From Ctenosaura bakeri (Eukaryota > Chordata > Lepidosauria > Squamata > Iguanidae), in assembly GCA_948474755.1 (NCBI GenBank), contig CAOLHI010001023.1:124001-188000 (forward strand): a DNA stretch of 64,000 nt. Direction: 5' to 3'. The position numbers were made by a program, and so were the translations under genes. The notes beneath the pieces are model-generated. The model saw nothing but the letters and a program-made list of their open reading frames with translations. It was not told the origin of the DNA and ran no database searches. This document shows, one piece after another, positions 23,546-36,129 of this stretch. The stretch's first letter is position 1. Each line of letters opens with the position of its first letter.

Positions 23546-24380
23546 TCCCTTCTTCTTATTTTTATTTTTATTTTGTTGCTTCTTTGGAGTTGCAAGGAGT
23601 AGGGATGGCTGGACAGTATATTTCTAGTTCATGTCAATTTTGCATGCATTCAGTCACATGTTTGTTGCATCCTGTTTCCTAGATTGCCATATATACATTA
23701 ATATTTGCATTTTTCATCAATAGACATTTTTGTAGGTATTTTCCATAAAATGCACATTTTTTACAATTATGCATTTTTTCCAAAATAACAATTTTGTTGG
23801 TGTTTCCCATAAAACACACAGTTTTACAACCTTCCCTTTTGAAGCAAGAATGTCACTGAAATGTTCAGCATAAAAGCCAACAGCATAAATGCATTCTGAT
23901 ACATATATTAGTCCAGGAAGTACTAAGTAGATCAGTTTTGCCTAAAAGTATGGACTGAATAAAATTCCCTAATATGCCTTGCAACACAGAAAGCATTTTG
24001 TCTTTCCTCATCTCCTATCCATGTTCCCTCCCATATCTCATCAGAAAGGAAGTTTTGTATTTTTTTTTCCAGCAGCCCAAAATGTCATGATTTAATATCT
24101 GGAGGAACTTTATAATTCGAACAGAATCCAAAGTGTACGTTTTTGAACTGCAGTCTTATTTGTAACCAGTTGAAAAGCCACTGATGCTTTCTGCATCTTT
24201 GGACACAATAGTTAGAATCAAGGCAATGAAATCCAAGATTTTTTCTGGCACAATTAAAGGTTTTCTTTTCTGTTTAAATTTCTTGTTGAGGCTTTGTCTT
24301 CCAACTGAAAAAACATCAGTTAAACAATACCAATACCAATGATAATGTGATACCAAAGAAAAAAGAGGAAGATGATTTAC
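23546..24380. other. No recognised feature
   Basis: AT-rich unassigned sequence. Confidence 0.55.
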
Positions 24381-24388
24381 ATTTTACT

Positions 24389-24562
24389 TAGTGGTGGAGC
24401 TTAGCGCAAGCAGGCTAGGGGCGGGGACAGAGGGGTGTGGGCAGGGCCACAGCACACATGGGAGGGTTACAGTGCACAGGGGGCAGGCAAGCAGAGACAA
24501 TGCTCTAAAAAAGTGCTGCTCAGGACGCACCACCTCCATTGCCACCAGTCCTTACGCCAGTG
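24389..24562 (+). mobile_element. hAT MITE family H, copy 2
   Basis: 174 bp starting tagtggtggagc and ending cttacgccagtg. Octamers ATTTTACT (24381-24388) and ACTTTACT (24563-24570) match at 7 of 8. The interior (ggcggggacagaggggtgtg type) is the reverse orientation of the copy at 14635-14815. Confidence 0.75.
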
Positions 24563-24570
24563 ACTTTACT

Positions 24571-25515
24571 TGGAAAAACTTTTAAACTTTTTAAAGGCAG
24601 ACAGACAAATCCTGTCCAAGACGTTTGTTACAGTTTGCATAGTTACTTCATCTTTTAAGATTAAACATGACAAGTAGTTTTGTAAATTCTGTTCAAGAAG
24701 CTTTGTTTCCAGAATTTTTTTTTTTAGGGAAAAGGGATTGGAGTCTGATTAGAGTAAAGCTTTTGTGTGCTTTCTAACCAAAGGAAAGAAGACCTCCTTT
24801 ATAGGATAGTGGTGGTGATTAGAATGTAACTCTTCCTTTGATTTCATTCTTGCAGACAACAACAAATAGTTGTAAACATTTTCTCGTTGCTGGATGAGAT
24901 AGCAGAGTTTTTCTTCCCTCCCCTGTTTTAGACCTTTTTTGGGGTAAAGAATTCATTTGCATAAAAACAAGAACTGTTTTCTTGAACAAAAACAAGCAAA
25001 CAAACAAACAAACAAAGTCCAGAAAATTGTATTTTGCACAGAATACCTATTAGTGCAAATAAGTTTGTTTTCACAAATAACTTTTTCACAAAACACTCCT
25101 GATTTTTTTTAAAAAAACTCTTTTTTGTGACTAGCCATTTTCTCAGTGGGATGTCTTCATTCTTGTTGAAGATGAGAAAATGTATGAATAATCTTTATAT
25201 CCCTCCTGGCCACTGGTATAAGTAATGAAGTGAATACAGAGCTGGCCCAGAACACTTTGCTGCATGTGGTGAATAACACAATGCCATCCCCTTCTATTTC
25301 ATGTACAAGAGCTGGCTGGAGGACTCCTTTTGTGGCAATGGTGATAGGACACCATCCTCTATCACAGTCAAGGCAGCAGGCTAGCACATAGATCTCTCTT
25401 CCAATAGTTTTTGCTGCCTCTCAGTATCTGCTTCTTGAAGTGATTGTCTCACATTAGGAGGGATGGGGCAGTCACTACCAGTAACAGAGCAAGGTTGTGG
25501 AACATCTGCTGGGTT
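24571..25515. other. Unassigned, with (CAAA)n
   Basis: A (CAAA)n run is at 24992-25016. Nothing else was recognised. Confidence 0.55.
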
Positions 25516-25520
25516 AGACT

Positions 25521-25740
25521 GCATCACCTTGAGCCCACCAGTTCTTTTCTGGGAAGTTAAGCAGAATCTGGTTTATATAGTACTTGCGTGGAAGACAAGC
25601 AGAGGACAGCAAAAACATCCTAGTACAGTTAGGAAAGAATCCTACCCAATATCCTATAAAGCTGCTGCCAACCAGAGTTGACAGTACTGGACCAATGGTC
25701 TGACAAAGAACAGAAAGGAGGCTGGACCTAAACTATGAGC
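25521..25740 (+). mobile_element. 5S rRNA-derived SINE
   Basis: The head follows vertebrate 5S rRNA: catcaccttgagcccacc, then gggaagttaagcagaatctg, then gtttatatagtacttgcgtg, corresponding to the 5S blocks around 'accctgaacacgcc', 'ggaagctaagcaggg' and 'ggttagtacttgg'. The tail caaccagagttgacagtact plus ggaccaatggtctgac is the known tail of amniote 5S-derived SINEs. Too diverged to be a 5S gene. Confidence 0.75.
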
Positions 25741-26890
25741 TAATGTCTCCCCATTGCTGCTATACACATTTACCTGGCAGTAAGTCCTATGGACCCTAAG
25801 AAGACTTATTCTGATTAGACACAATTGGGATCCCCGGCTTGATCTGAAAAAAAAAGGGCCCATGGAGGACTAGGTCTAAGAGGGCTGCTGGGACTGAACC
25901 AGAGTTGGTCAAACTGCACTATCCTAATTGGGTATACACTTTTGTCAGCCATTTCATGAAATCCAATCTGGTTGACAGCATCTTAATGCCAGCAACTCTT
26001 GTGCTGGTACGTCACAATATGCTTCTTTTATCATCTTAAAAATTCTTTGAACAATCATTAAATAAACCTCTCACAAATTGGCTGACTGAAGAACTGGATC
26101 TTAAAACAAAACAAAAAAACACACCCACTTGCACCAAGATACGTGTTTGCATGTCAATTTTCTAGCCACTGCACTCCCACTTAGTTGAAGAGAAGAAAGC
26201 CTGGGCAAGGAAACCCTGAAAACCCTGTAGCACACATGTAAATTATTGCCAGGGCATGTAATTTATAAGCAGCTCCTGAAATCTGATCCATGCCATTGTG
26301 TTACATTCTGGAGTTGTATCAAGCTATGAAATATCAAGTGGGTGGACAGCAAGATATAGCGTGTAGATTTTTTATGACACAAGCAAAGTTGCATAACCGT
26401 AAGACTTGCTGGTTAAGTTGTTGAGCTGAGCCTCATTCAAAAATGACTGCATCTAGAGCTCATTTTCCTTTTTGGATTCTTGGTCACTTTCTTCTCCTAG
26501 CTTGTGGGGTCGCATAATGACAGCTGTCGTTGAATCCAATTTTCCCTTACTTACCTCTTTCTAATTATTCATATCATCTTCCTGGCTGGGATGAGGGAGA
26601 ATTTCTGCCTATTGTATAATGGACTTTGAGCCTGTCTCTCTTTCTTGGGAGGTTTTGTCATTCAAACAGAAGCCTATTTTGCAAATGCAACACTGCTATT
26701 GCTCTGGGTACTACTGATTCCTGTTTTAGTTCTGGCAATTCAGCAATGGATATTACAGAAAACAGGCAATTTAGAATTAAATCCAATTTTAGTCCCAACT
26801 GGAGTGGATCGATTGACGTGAATAGGGGCTTGCCATAAATAAAGCATGGTATTAAGCAAGTAAATAGGGAGAAGTTTTTTTTTCTTTTTC
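25741..26890. other. No recognised gene
   Basis: Contains a patch around 26510-26580 with the palindromic E-box gacagctgtc and TAAT-type motifs, noted only as a possible conserved non-coding stretch. Confidence 0.45.
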
Positions 26891-26894
26891 ATGA

Positions 26895-27285
26895 TATTAA
26901 TACCCAGCATTATCCACTGAAGCCGAATAGAGAGAAAATCAGGACAGATAAAAGCAAGTACTTTATATAGCACACAGTTAAACTGGAATTCATTGCCACG
27001 GAAGGTCATGATGGATGCCTGCTAAGATAGATTCAAAAGGAGACTGGATATATTCAAGGTGGTTAAGGCTGTCAATGGTTACTAATCAATGTGGCTATAT
27101 ATGTCATGTCTAGTATCAGAGGCAGTGTACCTCTCTATATTAGATGGTGAAGAATTTGAGGTGGGGGTGTAGTTGCCCTCATCTCCTCTTGGGGGGCTTC
27201 CTACTTGCAACTGACTGACTACTGTGTGAACAGAATGTGGGACTAGACAGGCCTCAGGTATAATTCAGCCTGCATTTTCTTTTGT
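26895..27285 (+). mobile_element. CR1/L3-like LINE 3' end
   Basis: Order of recognisable blocks: aaagcaagtactttatatag, cacagttaaactggaattca, ggcagtgtacctctctatat, actactgtgtgaacagaatg, then ggactagacaggcctcaggt. This is the characteristic end of an old amniote CR1/L3 subfamily, in sense orientation. Confidence 0.75.
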
Positions 27286-30200
27286 TGTTAGTTTTTTTGT
27301 GAGTCTACTCTGAAGATTAAAATTAGCTTTAGCCTTTAGTATCCTAATGTGACCATTTAGATCGTCACATGAAAAAAGATAAAATTTAAAATTCATCCAG
27401 ATAAGCAAATGTTTTCATTCCCTCATATGGAAAAAACAAAGCCTCCCAGTTGAAAAATTGTTGAAATTAGGATCTACCCCCCCCCATCTGTTATACTAGC
27501 ATGGATCCTGTTTGAGACTGCATTGTGCAGTGCTCTCAGAAATACACCAACACCCAATCTCTGTTGACTGTCAAAACACAGAGATCTTCCTTGTACTGAA
27601 AAGGTCTTGCTGTCCTTTCCTTGGTTTTCTATCATGATTATTTTGCTACAAGCACAGACACAGCTCCAGCTATCTAAAACTGTTCTCCTGTGGCCTAGTA
27701 AACAAACAAGGTTAGTTAACAGCAGGTATGCCTACCTCACTAATGAGCTGGGTTAATTGGTAAAGAAAATAGGTGCCTGTTAATTTAATGGATCATTAAC
27801 AGCAGACATTGAACCTATGGGCCCAGTTCCCAGTTATGCAAATGCCCCTTTACACTATATTTAGGGAATACAAGGGTCTAGAAATGGCTGGGCTTGTCCC
27901 CAGTCAGATTTAGAAATGAAAGCAACATCCTCCCTCCCCACACACTTTTTTTTAAAAAATATTTTATACCTATGTTAGGATTGCTAGGTTTCAAGCTGCC
28001 AATTTATGGAAATTGCTATGCTTCTCCATGTCTTCAGGTGAGCAGAAAAATCTCAGGTGCAAGAGGGTGAGAAAGTTTGATTTCTGTATCTATTACATGA
28101 GATAGCTTTAAAGCCTTGGCATCCATTTCCATCCACTTCCAGTTTGTGTCAGGGTGCTCTGGCTCAGCACAAATTTGTTTCTGTGTGTGCTGAGCTTGTG
28201 CATTATAGATGCACCAAAAAGCCAGGAGTGAGGGGGTTTGGAAGAGAAATGTTGCACAGAGGCACTTGGATCTGTTATGCCATTTGGAGAAAAGCAAGGA
28301 ATGGAGCACCAACGCTGGAAGTCATGAAGCTTCCTGTTGTACAAGCCACAGCAGCTACACTGTAGGGTCAAGAAATAAAACTCTTTGAGGGCTAACTCTC
28401 TACAAGCTACGTTATCAGACACTTAGGGCTTAGAGGTAGAACAAAACAAGATATGAGACCTGATAGGCAACTACTGCAGTTACTGGGTACATTTACTGGC
28501 TGCACTGAGGCTAAAGCATGCTTTGGTCTTTTTTCCTCACGCTAGGTTGTGATATTTCTGGGTTAGCCGGGTTTTACCTATATTTGGGGCTCATTTACCT
28601 GCCTTCACAGCCATTGCCACATTTATCTGGCCCACTTTCAACCCTCTGCTTACCCCATTTCTGTGATATCAGAAGGACCTTTTGTTCTGACATCACAAGG
28701 GTTTACAGTCCAGTCTCAAGATTTTGCTCTTGATGTCTCAGACAATGGGAAGCCATGGAGATGATTACCCTAATCTGTATACATTTAATATTTTCACAAA
28801 TGAGAATAAGCTATGATCTATCACCCCCGGGTAGCAATTCGAGAGATAATGACTAGCCTTGTCATATTTCTTATGCATTTTTTGCATTTATGCATCTTAT
28901 ATTTCTTATGCATTTTTGAGAAAATGACTAGACAATCCTACTGAAATATATGTATATAAATAAAATCTTACCTTCTGAGGAAATCTGCAAAGCGGGTATT
29001 AGCCAACCACATTTTTGTCTGGCCTGTCTGTACACATCCATACATTTGTGGAGAGAGTTGTGCTCCAAATAAGAAAAAGGAGCAATTTTGTAACACTAGC
29101 CTTCCTGACGGCTTAAGGCAGTTTTTGCTTTCCGTAAATGTCCAGGTGAGTCACTATTTAGATTTTATATGTGTATTAATTAAGAGATTTCTATGCTACC
29201 CTTTGGCTGGCAAGCTGTCAAGGCTGATAAAATTATCATGCAAAACCAAAGCAGATTTTTTTAAAAAGGGGAAAAATTGCATGCAAATGCCATGACAACA
29301 CTAAAAAACAAAAAAAAACAAAAACCCAACTAGAGCCGAACTTAAATTAGTTAGAATTTTCTCTTTTGCACACTACTTTTAAAGGAACACCATTTTGCAG
29401 AACATGTTTGGAATGTTCTCTGGCTTTTGTTTATAGGACCTGTAGATTTTGCCCAACAATTCTGCAAAAATATGCTGGGTTAGAAGCATTGTGGGGAGTG
29501 TGTTTATCACAAGCTTGAAGTGCTATTTCTCTCATGAAAATTAATCATCCATCTCTCTTCCACTTCATACACAAAGTGACAGGAGGATTACTTTCATATT
29601 GGGCAAGTACCATACCACTGGGAGCATGTGTGAATTCAGCCACCCTCCATGCAAGCAAAGTCCAGTTTTATGGTTTTCTGCACCTGATGGGCACTAGTAC
29701 TATATCCAGGGTGTATCCCTCAGGTGTACCCATCATGTGGTTGCCTAATTCTCACACTTCCCTTGAGTTATGAGATTTTATCATGGGAAAATATGTGCAC
29801 ATGTTACAGGGAAGTGAGTCATCAATAGGATTCAGGTTCAATGTAGACATTAAGAAAAATGCATCTCACCTGCAGCTGATATGTTTTCCCTCTCTCAACC
29901 ATGTTTCCTCAAAGACATATGCTTTGACAATCAACCTTGCAAATTAACTCCATGTTTGCTTCCCAACAATCAAATGCAAAACAAAGTGGGCAAAACATGC
30001 TGAATGCAAGGTACACAGTTGAGGAGAATCAAATACTATGACAGATAATTTTTTTTTTTTGTTACTTCAGGGAGCACCTGTTTCAAACAATAATAAACTT
30101 ATCATCTAGTTTGACTTTGAGTCATCAAAGATCACCAAAGACATAATGCTGTTTGATGGAATCAGTTTGCATGCTTAGATGTGATCTGTTGAACAGCCAC

Positions 30201-30420
30201 CAACTGAGAATCAATTAACTGATGTATACACATGTATGAACTTGTCCTATATTCACCTGCTGTGTTAAGGCATACTTTCGCCTTGGTCCCAGAATTTTAA
30301 CTGATATAAGGAAAAGAGAGACTCTTCATCCAAAAGCTTCTTCTGTTTCTTCATGTTGTGATTTATCCACACCTTGGAAAAGTTATTTTATTGGCTGGGG
30401 GAGATTATGGAAACATTGGT
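27286..30420. other. No recognised gene; possible conserved non-coding patch
   Basis: Repeat-poor by eye. At 27700-27860 several homeodomain-type TAAT/ATTA cores (gggttaattggtaaag, ttaatttaatggatcattaa) and an octamer-like atgcaaat lie close together. No coding frame has a recognisable domain. Confidence 0.45.
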
Positions 30421-30428
30421 CCTTTAAG

Positions 30429-30731
30429 CAGAGCTTTCCAAACTTTTCATGTTGGTGACATACTTTTTAGACATACATCATTTTGCGACACAGTAATTCA
30501 GTTTTACTAGCAAATCAGAGGTTAAACTAACCCCTTATAAGAGATACAGACACATAGATAAATTGTAATAAAATGTATGAGGACACAACATCTTTCATGA
30601 AAACCTTTCATATATTTTTAAAAATACATGATTTATAAATAATGACATATATTTCCAAGATCGCAGGTGACAAACCTACATACTTCAGGTGACACACTAA
30701 CGTGTCATGGCACACCGTTTGGAAAGCCCTG
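30429..30731. mobile_element. hAT MITE family G, copy 2
   Basis: 303 bp from cagagctttccaaactttt to gtttggaaagccctg with a perfect 8-bp duplication CCTTTAAG (30421-30428, 30732-30739). The AT-rich interior matches the copy at 57910-58205 throughout. Confidence 0.95.
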
Positions 30732-30741
30732 CCTTTAAGTA

Positions 30742-31110
30742 ACTTCTTCCAAGGTCTTGTCTTGAGAAAAATCTAGCTACAAGGTACTCTCTTGTCTCTT
30801 CTCTGCTCTCTATCTACCAGCAGGTTAAGACCTTTTTATTTAGACAGAGCTCTGACTGCTTTTAATCATAAGGCAGAGTAGTTTTCAAAGTTTTCAAATA
30901 ATTCATTTCTGTTTTTATTCTGTATATTTTTAATCATGCTTTAAATGTATTCAATTTTGTTTTTACAAATGTAATTTTAATAGAATTGAAGTTTAATTTT
31001 TTAAAAATATAATACAGTATACGCTTTTAGCTAAATTGTTATTTTAAATTTTATAAGCTGCCTTGTGTACCCTGGCAGGAAACGGCAGGGATAGAAATTT
31101 AACAAATAAA
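30742..31110 (+). mobile_element. L2/CR1-clade LINE 3' end
   Basis: Carries agcaggttaagacctttttat, then an AT-rich UTR, then ataagctgccttgtgtaccc and a taaataaataa tail. Confidence 0.65.
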
Positions 31111-31392
31111 TAAATAAGTTGACCTGTATAGTCTTCTGTTGCTGGTAATACTTCAAATGAGAAACATCTTTGAAGGACTTCTTGAAAAAAAGATTCAGAC
31201 TCTTCAAATAGATATTGTCATTAACTAATCTTGATTACTTACTTACATCCCCATTTAGTTATGTTAAGTACATGCCTTGCATTGTATTCAGATTTTAGTA
31301 TGAAAAGGGCAACTCCTTAGGGAATGTTTTGAAATAAACACTTGGAGTATGTGGATTTGAAAAAAGGAGTTTAAAACTATCTATAGGGAGGA

Positions 31393-31628
31393 AGAGAGTC
31401 AACTTGGTGAAGTGGTCATGATGGTGAATCTGGAGACCAGGGTATGAATCCCTGGTTGGCCATAGAAATCTACTGGGTGACCTTGAGAGAGTCACACTCT
31501 CTCAGTATCAGAGGAAGGCAAAGGAAAAACCCTCTCTGAGCAAATCTTGCCAAGAAATCTTCAAAATATCCTTTTCTTAAGGTCAATATAATTTGGAAAT
31601 GAATTAAAGGCACACAACAACAACTTGT
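31393..31628 (+). mobile_element. tRNA-derived SINE
   Basis: Sense copy: gaccagggtatgaatccctg (B-box region), actgggtgaccttgagagag, gaggaaggcaaaggaaaaac, and tail ggcacacaacaacaac. Confidence 0.85.
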
Positions 31629-32666
31629 GGAGGAAACACATACACACACACAAGGTTGCCAGAGACTCAGAGCTGTTCCTTTGATAAACCTCAAAGTATG
31701 AGTGGGTTACTATGACTCCCATTTTTCATTGTTACAGTGCTGCATCAATAATTTGCAAAAATGATGACTAACAAATCTAAAGTTCTAAGATCAGTAGCAG
31801 CTCAATTTAGTTGCAGTCAGAGGGGAGTATGAGGGAAAGAGATTATATGCAATTTTCATCCAAAAAGGGCATTATTAACTTTTTATTACTGACAATGTAA
31901 ATTTAAAACCTGAAATACACAGATGCTGAATGGGCACCCTCCATCTTGAAAGTGAGTGTATTTGATGTGTGTTTTCAAGACTTAGAAATCTGGTCTTTAT
32001 GCCTATTAACCAGAACAGCCTGAAGGATACAACCACATGGAAGAAGTCATGTTGAACCATGATGGCACATTTTTCTTTATCTGCTATACTTTTGCTATAT
32101 AATCACTGCCAGGATGTGGCACCTGAAATCAATGGGCACATCATTTCAGACATTACTTCTCATTTTGGCCTCATGGAGCAGTTTAATGACTCTTAAAAAT
32201 TGGCTTCTGGGCATGCTCTTGAAACTAGGCATGCTCTTGAAAGAGATGTCAACTTTTAGAAGTACCAGATCACACATTAGCACTTCACTGTTGTCTCCTG
32301 TCCTCCAGGATCTGTCACCTGAGGCAGCTGACTCTCTTTGCTTAATGGCAGGACCAGCACTGTCTAAATGTGAGGGTGTGACCTGGTTCTGCTAAAAACT
32401 GATATCCCTCTCAAAAGCATGTCTGGTGAATTACTTTCAAGAACCAACTGAACCATAAATATATGGTTCCACATGCCTAGTGGTCACTAGATCTCATCTT
32501 TAATTTTGTATTATAAAACCCTTTGAAATTTGTAGATGCCTAGGAGCTTTTAAACTTGGAACTTGGGAATTTAACCGATGACAATCATGGTTGGTTGTCA
32601 TTGTAGCAAAATATTTTATTGGAAAGTAAAGATTTTTTTAAAAAAATCTGGTACACTTTGGGAAAC
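31629..32666. other. No recognised gene
   Basis: A short (CA)n run lies near 31637-31652. Nothing else was assigned. Confidence 0.55.
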
Positions 32667-32669
32667 CAA

Positions 32670-33084
32670 GGCCCTTTCCACACCCTACCTTTTCACTCAG
32701 ATGTCTGCTGGGGATCCCAACTTGGCTTTGCTGGGAGGGGAGCATGACAGGAATGCTCTCATCTGCACCGGCTGGGTCTGTGGTGAAGGAAGCATGATGG
32801 ACACTCCTCTTCCCTCCACAGCACAGCCGGATATTTTCCCAGGCTGCACTGGGGGAGGAAGCACAGTCATTGTGCTTCTACAGCTTCCCTAGGCCAGGTA
32901 AGTCCAGGACAGTAGCGCAATCGTGGATCATTCATAGAGAAAACCCATCAATGATTTAATCCATGATTGCACCACTTGGGGATGGGAGAAGGACAGGACC
33001 ACAGCGACATCATGTAGAACCATTGTCACAGTCCTGTCCTTCTCCCATCCCCATGGCTGGTTGTAGGGTGGTACGGAAAGGGTC
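32670..33084. mobile_element. Family D MITE
   Basis: Ends ggccctttccacacc and ggtacggaaagggtc, with flanking CAA and TAA. The interior shares cccaggctgcact and ggaggaagcac with family A. It contains a strong inverted repeat: gatgggagaaggacagg (from about 32980) pairs with cctgtccttctcccatc (ending about 33050). CpG- and GC-richer than the flanks. Confidence 0.75.
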
Positions 33085-33085
33085 T

Positions 33086-33345
33086 AACTGTTTTATATGG
33101 AAAGAATTTTAATAGTATGCTATACTGTTTTTATTTGTTGCTTTTTCAATGAATATTTTCAAATGCTTTTTAAACTGTATAGACAGATTAACTGCATTTT
33201 AACAATAATCTTTTGTATACTTTTACCTATATAGATTTTAATCTGTATTTTACCTGTTTTTGTCAGTTACCTTGAGTGTCAGCTATGGGGGAAACGGACA
33301 ATAACAGCAGCAGCAGCAGCAACAACAACTGTTTATCTTAGTGAA
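33086..33345 (+). mobile_element. LINE 3' tail ending in (CAG/CAA)n
   Basis: AT-rich UTR, then tcagttaccttgagtgtcag and a (CAG)n(CAA)n tail at 33304-33330. It starts immediately behind family D, so D may have inserted into this LINE. Confidence 0.45.
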
Positions 33346-33869
33346 TGAAGATTTTAAAAATAACTGAAGTAACTATTTCAGGTATTGTGAAGAATGAAGA
33401 AATAAAGACTTTCTTGAAATTACAGCTATAAGGCTAACCAATAGTCTGGAGCATATAGAACTGTGACTATAACCAATTACTTTAAAAAGTAACTTTCTGG
33501 GCTCAGAGCTGATGTCATGTTCATTTAACCCTCAGCTCTATAACAATCTCAGGGCAGGAAAATGTATATGCAGTTGTGTTTTGTGACTGATTCTGTCACT
33601 GTTTCTAATTCTCCATGAGCTCATAAATGGCACCCTTCCAGCATCTCTGCTGCCATTCAAGGAATCAGGAGGGAACAGATGGTGCATCTGAGGCATTCAC
33701 ACATCACAGCAGTGCTTGCAACTTTTCAAGTAAACCCTTGCAAGAATCACCCTATGATAAAATAAAGATTACACATGGAAAATGTATTTAGAAGGGATAA
33801 AGTGTGCCTCTGTGTTTCACTGCATGGCAGCTTTCCAAAAAGGAACTTTAAGAAAGATATGCAAGTTTA

Positions 33870-34100
33870 TTTCTTTAATTTATTAACAATGCATTTGTGA
33901 GCCACCATGGTCTTTCCAAGTGGCTTATGATATAAAAATATTCAAGTGCCTACTCAGAGAATATTTTCATAAAATCATAAATCAACTTTAAACTAATGGC
34001 ATAAAGCAATCCAAACTACAATCCAAACTGCATAAAGCAATCCAAATCCAGAGCATAAATAACCAAGAAAAGCAATTTCTATAATAATAAAAGACAATAT
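33870..34100 (-). mobile_element. LINE tail fragment, antisense
   Basis: The text attaacaatgcatttgtgag followed by aagtggcttatgatataaaa looks like the complement of an L2-type end. Confidence 0.35.
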
Positions 34101-34114
34101 GTATATATCTGTGG

Positions 34115-34560
34115 CAGCTATAACTCAGTGGGATATCTGGTCTGATGTCTCAAAATTTGACAGTATTTTTGGTTGTTATCCAAGATGCAGTGCCAAGATT
34201 AAGGATACAATTTCAGACCAGAGGGAGCAGGGAGAACACTAGAAGGAAAAAAAGCTGGATAGCCATGATTCATCAGGATATTGTTTTAGACATCTCAAAA
34301 ATGGACAGAATGTTTCCAGTTGTTACCCATGTTGTAGTGCCCAATCTCAAATTAAAATACTGAAATTCCAAACAGGCTGTTTTAGAAGCAAAAAAGCAGT
34401 CCTGCTACAACTCATCAGAATGTTGCAGTTTACACTTCAATATTTGACAGTGTTTTTGATTGTCACCCAAGTTGTGGCAGTCAAGGTCAAGTTGCAATTC
34501 CAAACAGGAAATTTTTTAGATGTGAAAAGGGGACCTACTGCAACTAATCAGAAAATATTT
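34115..34560. repeat. Diverged tandem repeat, period about 143 bp, 3.3 units
   Basis: Three successive blocks carry the same order of motifs: actcagtgggatat / attcatcaggatatt / ctcatcagaatgttg, then tttgacagtatttttg / tggacagaatgtttcc / tttgacagtgtttttg, then ccaagatgcagtgcc / catgttgtagtgccc / caagttgtggcag. A fourth unit begins near 34530 and stops. Confidence 0.65.
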
Positions 34561-36125
34561 TTAGAAGAGCTTAAAAAAAAAAGGGAGAGGGCACTCTGAG
34601 ACTCTGCTGTTAAGACTCTTAGGGCAAAAGGGTGGAGAAACAGGACAAGACTATACATATTGTGTAGTTGCTTAGATACCTCCGCATAATAGGTGACTGA
34701 GCAAATGAAGAGAGTTCTATAGGAAGCATATATAGGGTAGAGGTACTCAGGAAACCCTTACTGTCTAAAACCCCATTGCTCTAATAGCATCTGGGTGATA
34801 AGAGTTAAGGAGAATGCATTGAGAAGCATTTTCCAATAGCTGCAACTAGTAAACAATGAAAACCTTTCATATAAAAGTCAAAGAGAAAAACCTCTTGAAA
34901 GTAAAAACAGTTGGAATGAGCCATGTGTCTATTGGGTGAGCACTGTATTGAACAGGAATCACAACCAGGAAGACCCAAACTGTAATGCCCTCCATTTTAA
35001 TGGTGGACTAGTGAGGAGATCCTCCAATAATGGTTTTCACATGGATTTCCTGATAGTTTTCTCAGTTGGGAGCAATTCTGACTGAATGTTTATTTGGAAC
35101 TCAAGCTCTTTCTTTCCTTCTTTCTCTCTTTCCATATTTGTCTCATCACTTCTGATTGGGGCAACAAACCAAGAATTGTAAGGAAACAATATTTTGCTTA
35201 GTCTCCTCCCCTGTCTCACATGTTGTATGTTCCTTTGAAGGAATAATACAGTTGTAATTAAAGAATGGAGATGGTAGGAGGAAATCTAACAAGTCTGTGA
35301 AAAAGAAACAGTGGAGAGTCTTAGTGCAGCAACCAAACTGTATACCCTCAAGAAGATGAAGTGAATTTGGCTGTTGTTATGAAAGCTGTTCATCTTAAGA
35401 ATAACACTGAAATTGACTTTGTCCAATTGGATAAGCAACCAACAACATATTTAATTCTTCTTTTAAATAACAGGAACAGTTTTGTATCATTCTGTACAAA
35501 ATCAACCAAGCCAAACAGGTGATTGAAACAAGACAGAAAAAACATTATTCTTGAATTAATGGTAACTAGCCTCCTCATATTATTTGTCACCCAAACTATA
35601 ACACATACAGAATCATACATATTAGGTAAGACAGTTTGCTAGATTTCCTCCCTCTTTTTTCAGGTGTACTACTATTGAAATGGAAGCCTGCATCTCCCTC
35701 CAATGGTGCAGCTACACATAAAACAAATCTTTAGCTTTGCTGATGTAAAAACTGCCAAGTTTCCCTTGGCTTCTTGCTCTTGTCCTGATAAGGAACCTGT
35801 GTGTTTCCATTACAGTTTGAGATAGACTGGGATAAATGCTGGATTTTATATTTTCAAAAATGGGGGCTCAGCTATTGGCGATTTCTTTGTCCTGGCAATC
35901 TTCAGGACAATCTGAAACCTGTTGGAGACCTCCATAGTACTGAATCCAATTCTTTCTACGCCTTGTTTTGAGACTATAAGTAAATTAAATCACTGTAACA
36001 CCACGCTGGCTTGTTTTTCCACTTTCCAACCCCTTGCTGTGTTTATCAACTAGTCCGATGGAGAATTCAGGAGAACATGAAGATTGCTTACAGTTTGGTT
36101 ATATTTTAAGCCTCCTGGATGCATC
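34561..36125. other. No recognised gene
   Basis: AT-rich unassigned stretch. Confidence 0.55.
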
Positions 36126-36129
36126 ACTT

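Noticed and set aside
25521..25640. Functional 5S rRNA gene
   Set aside because: Only blocks of similarity remain, with many substitutions and a SINE tail.
34115..34560. CRISPR array
   Set aside because: Units are long, diverged and contiguous without spacers, and the window is clearly vertebrate.
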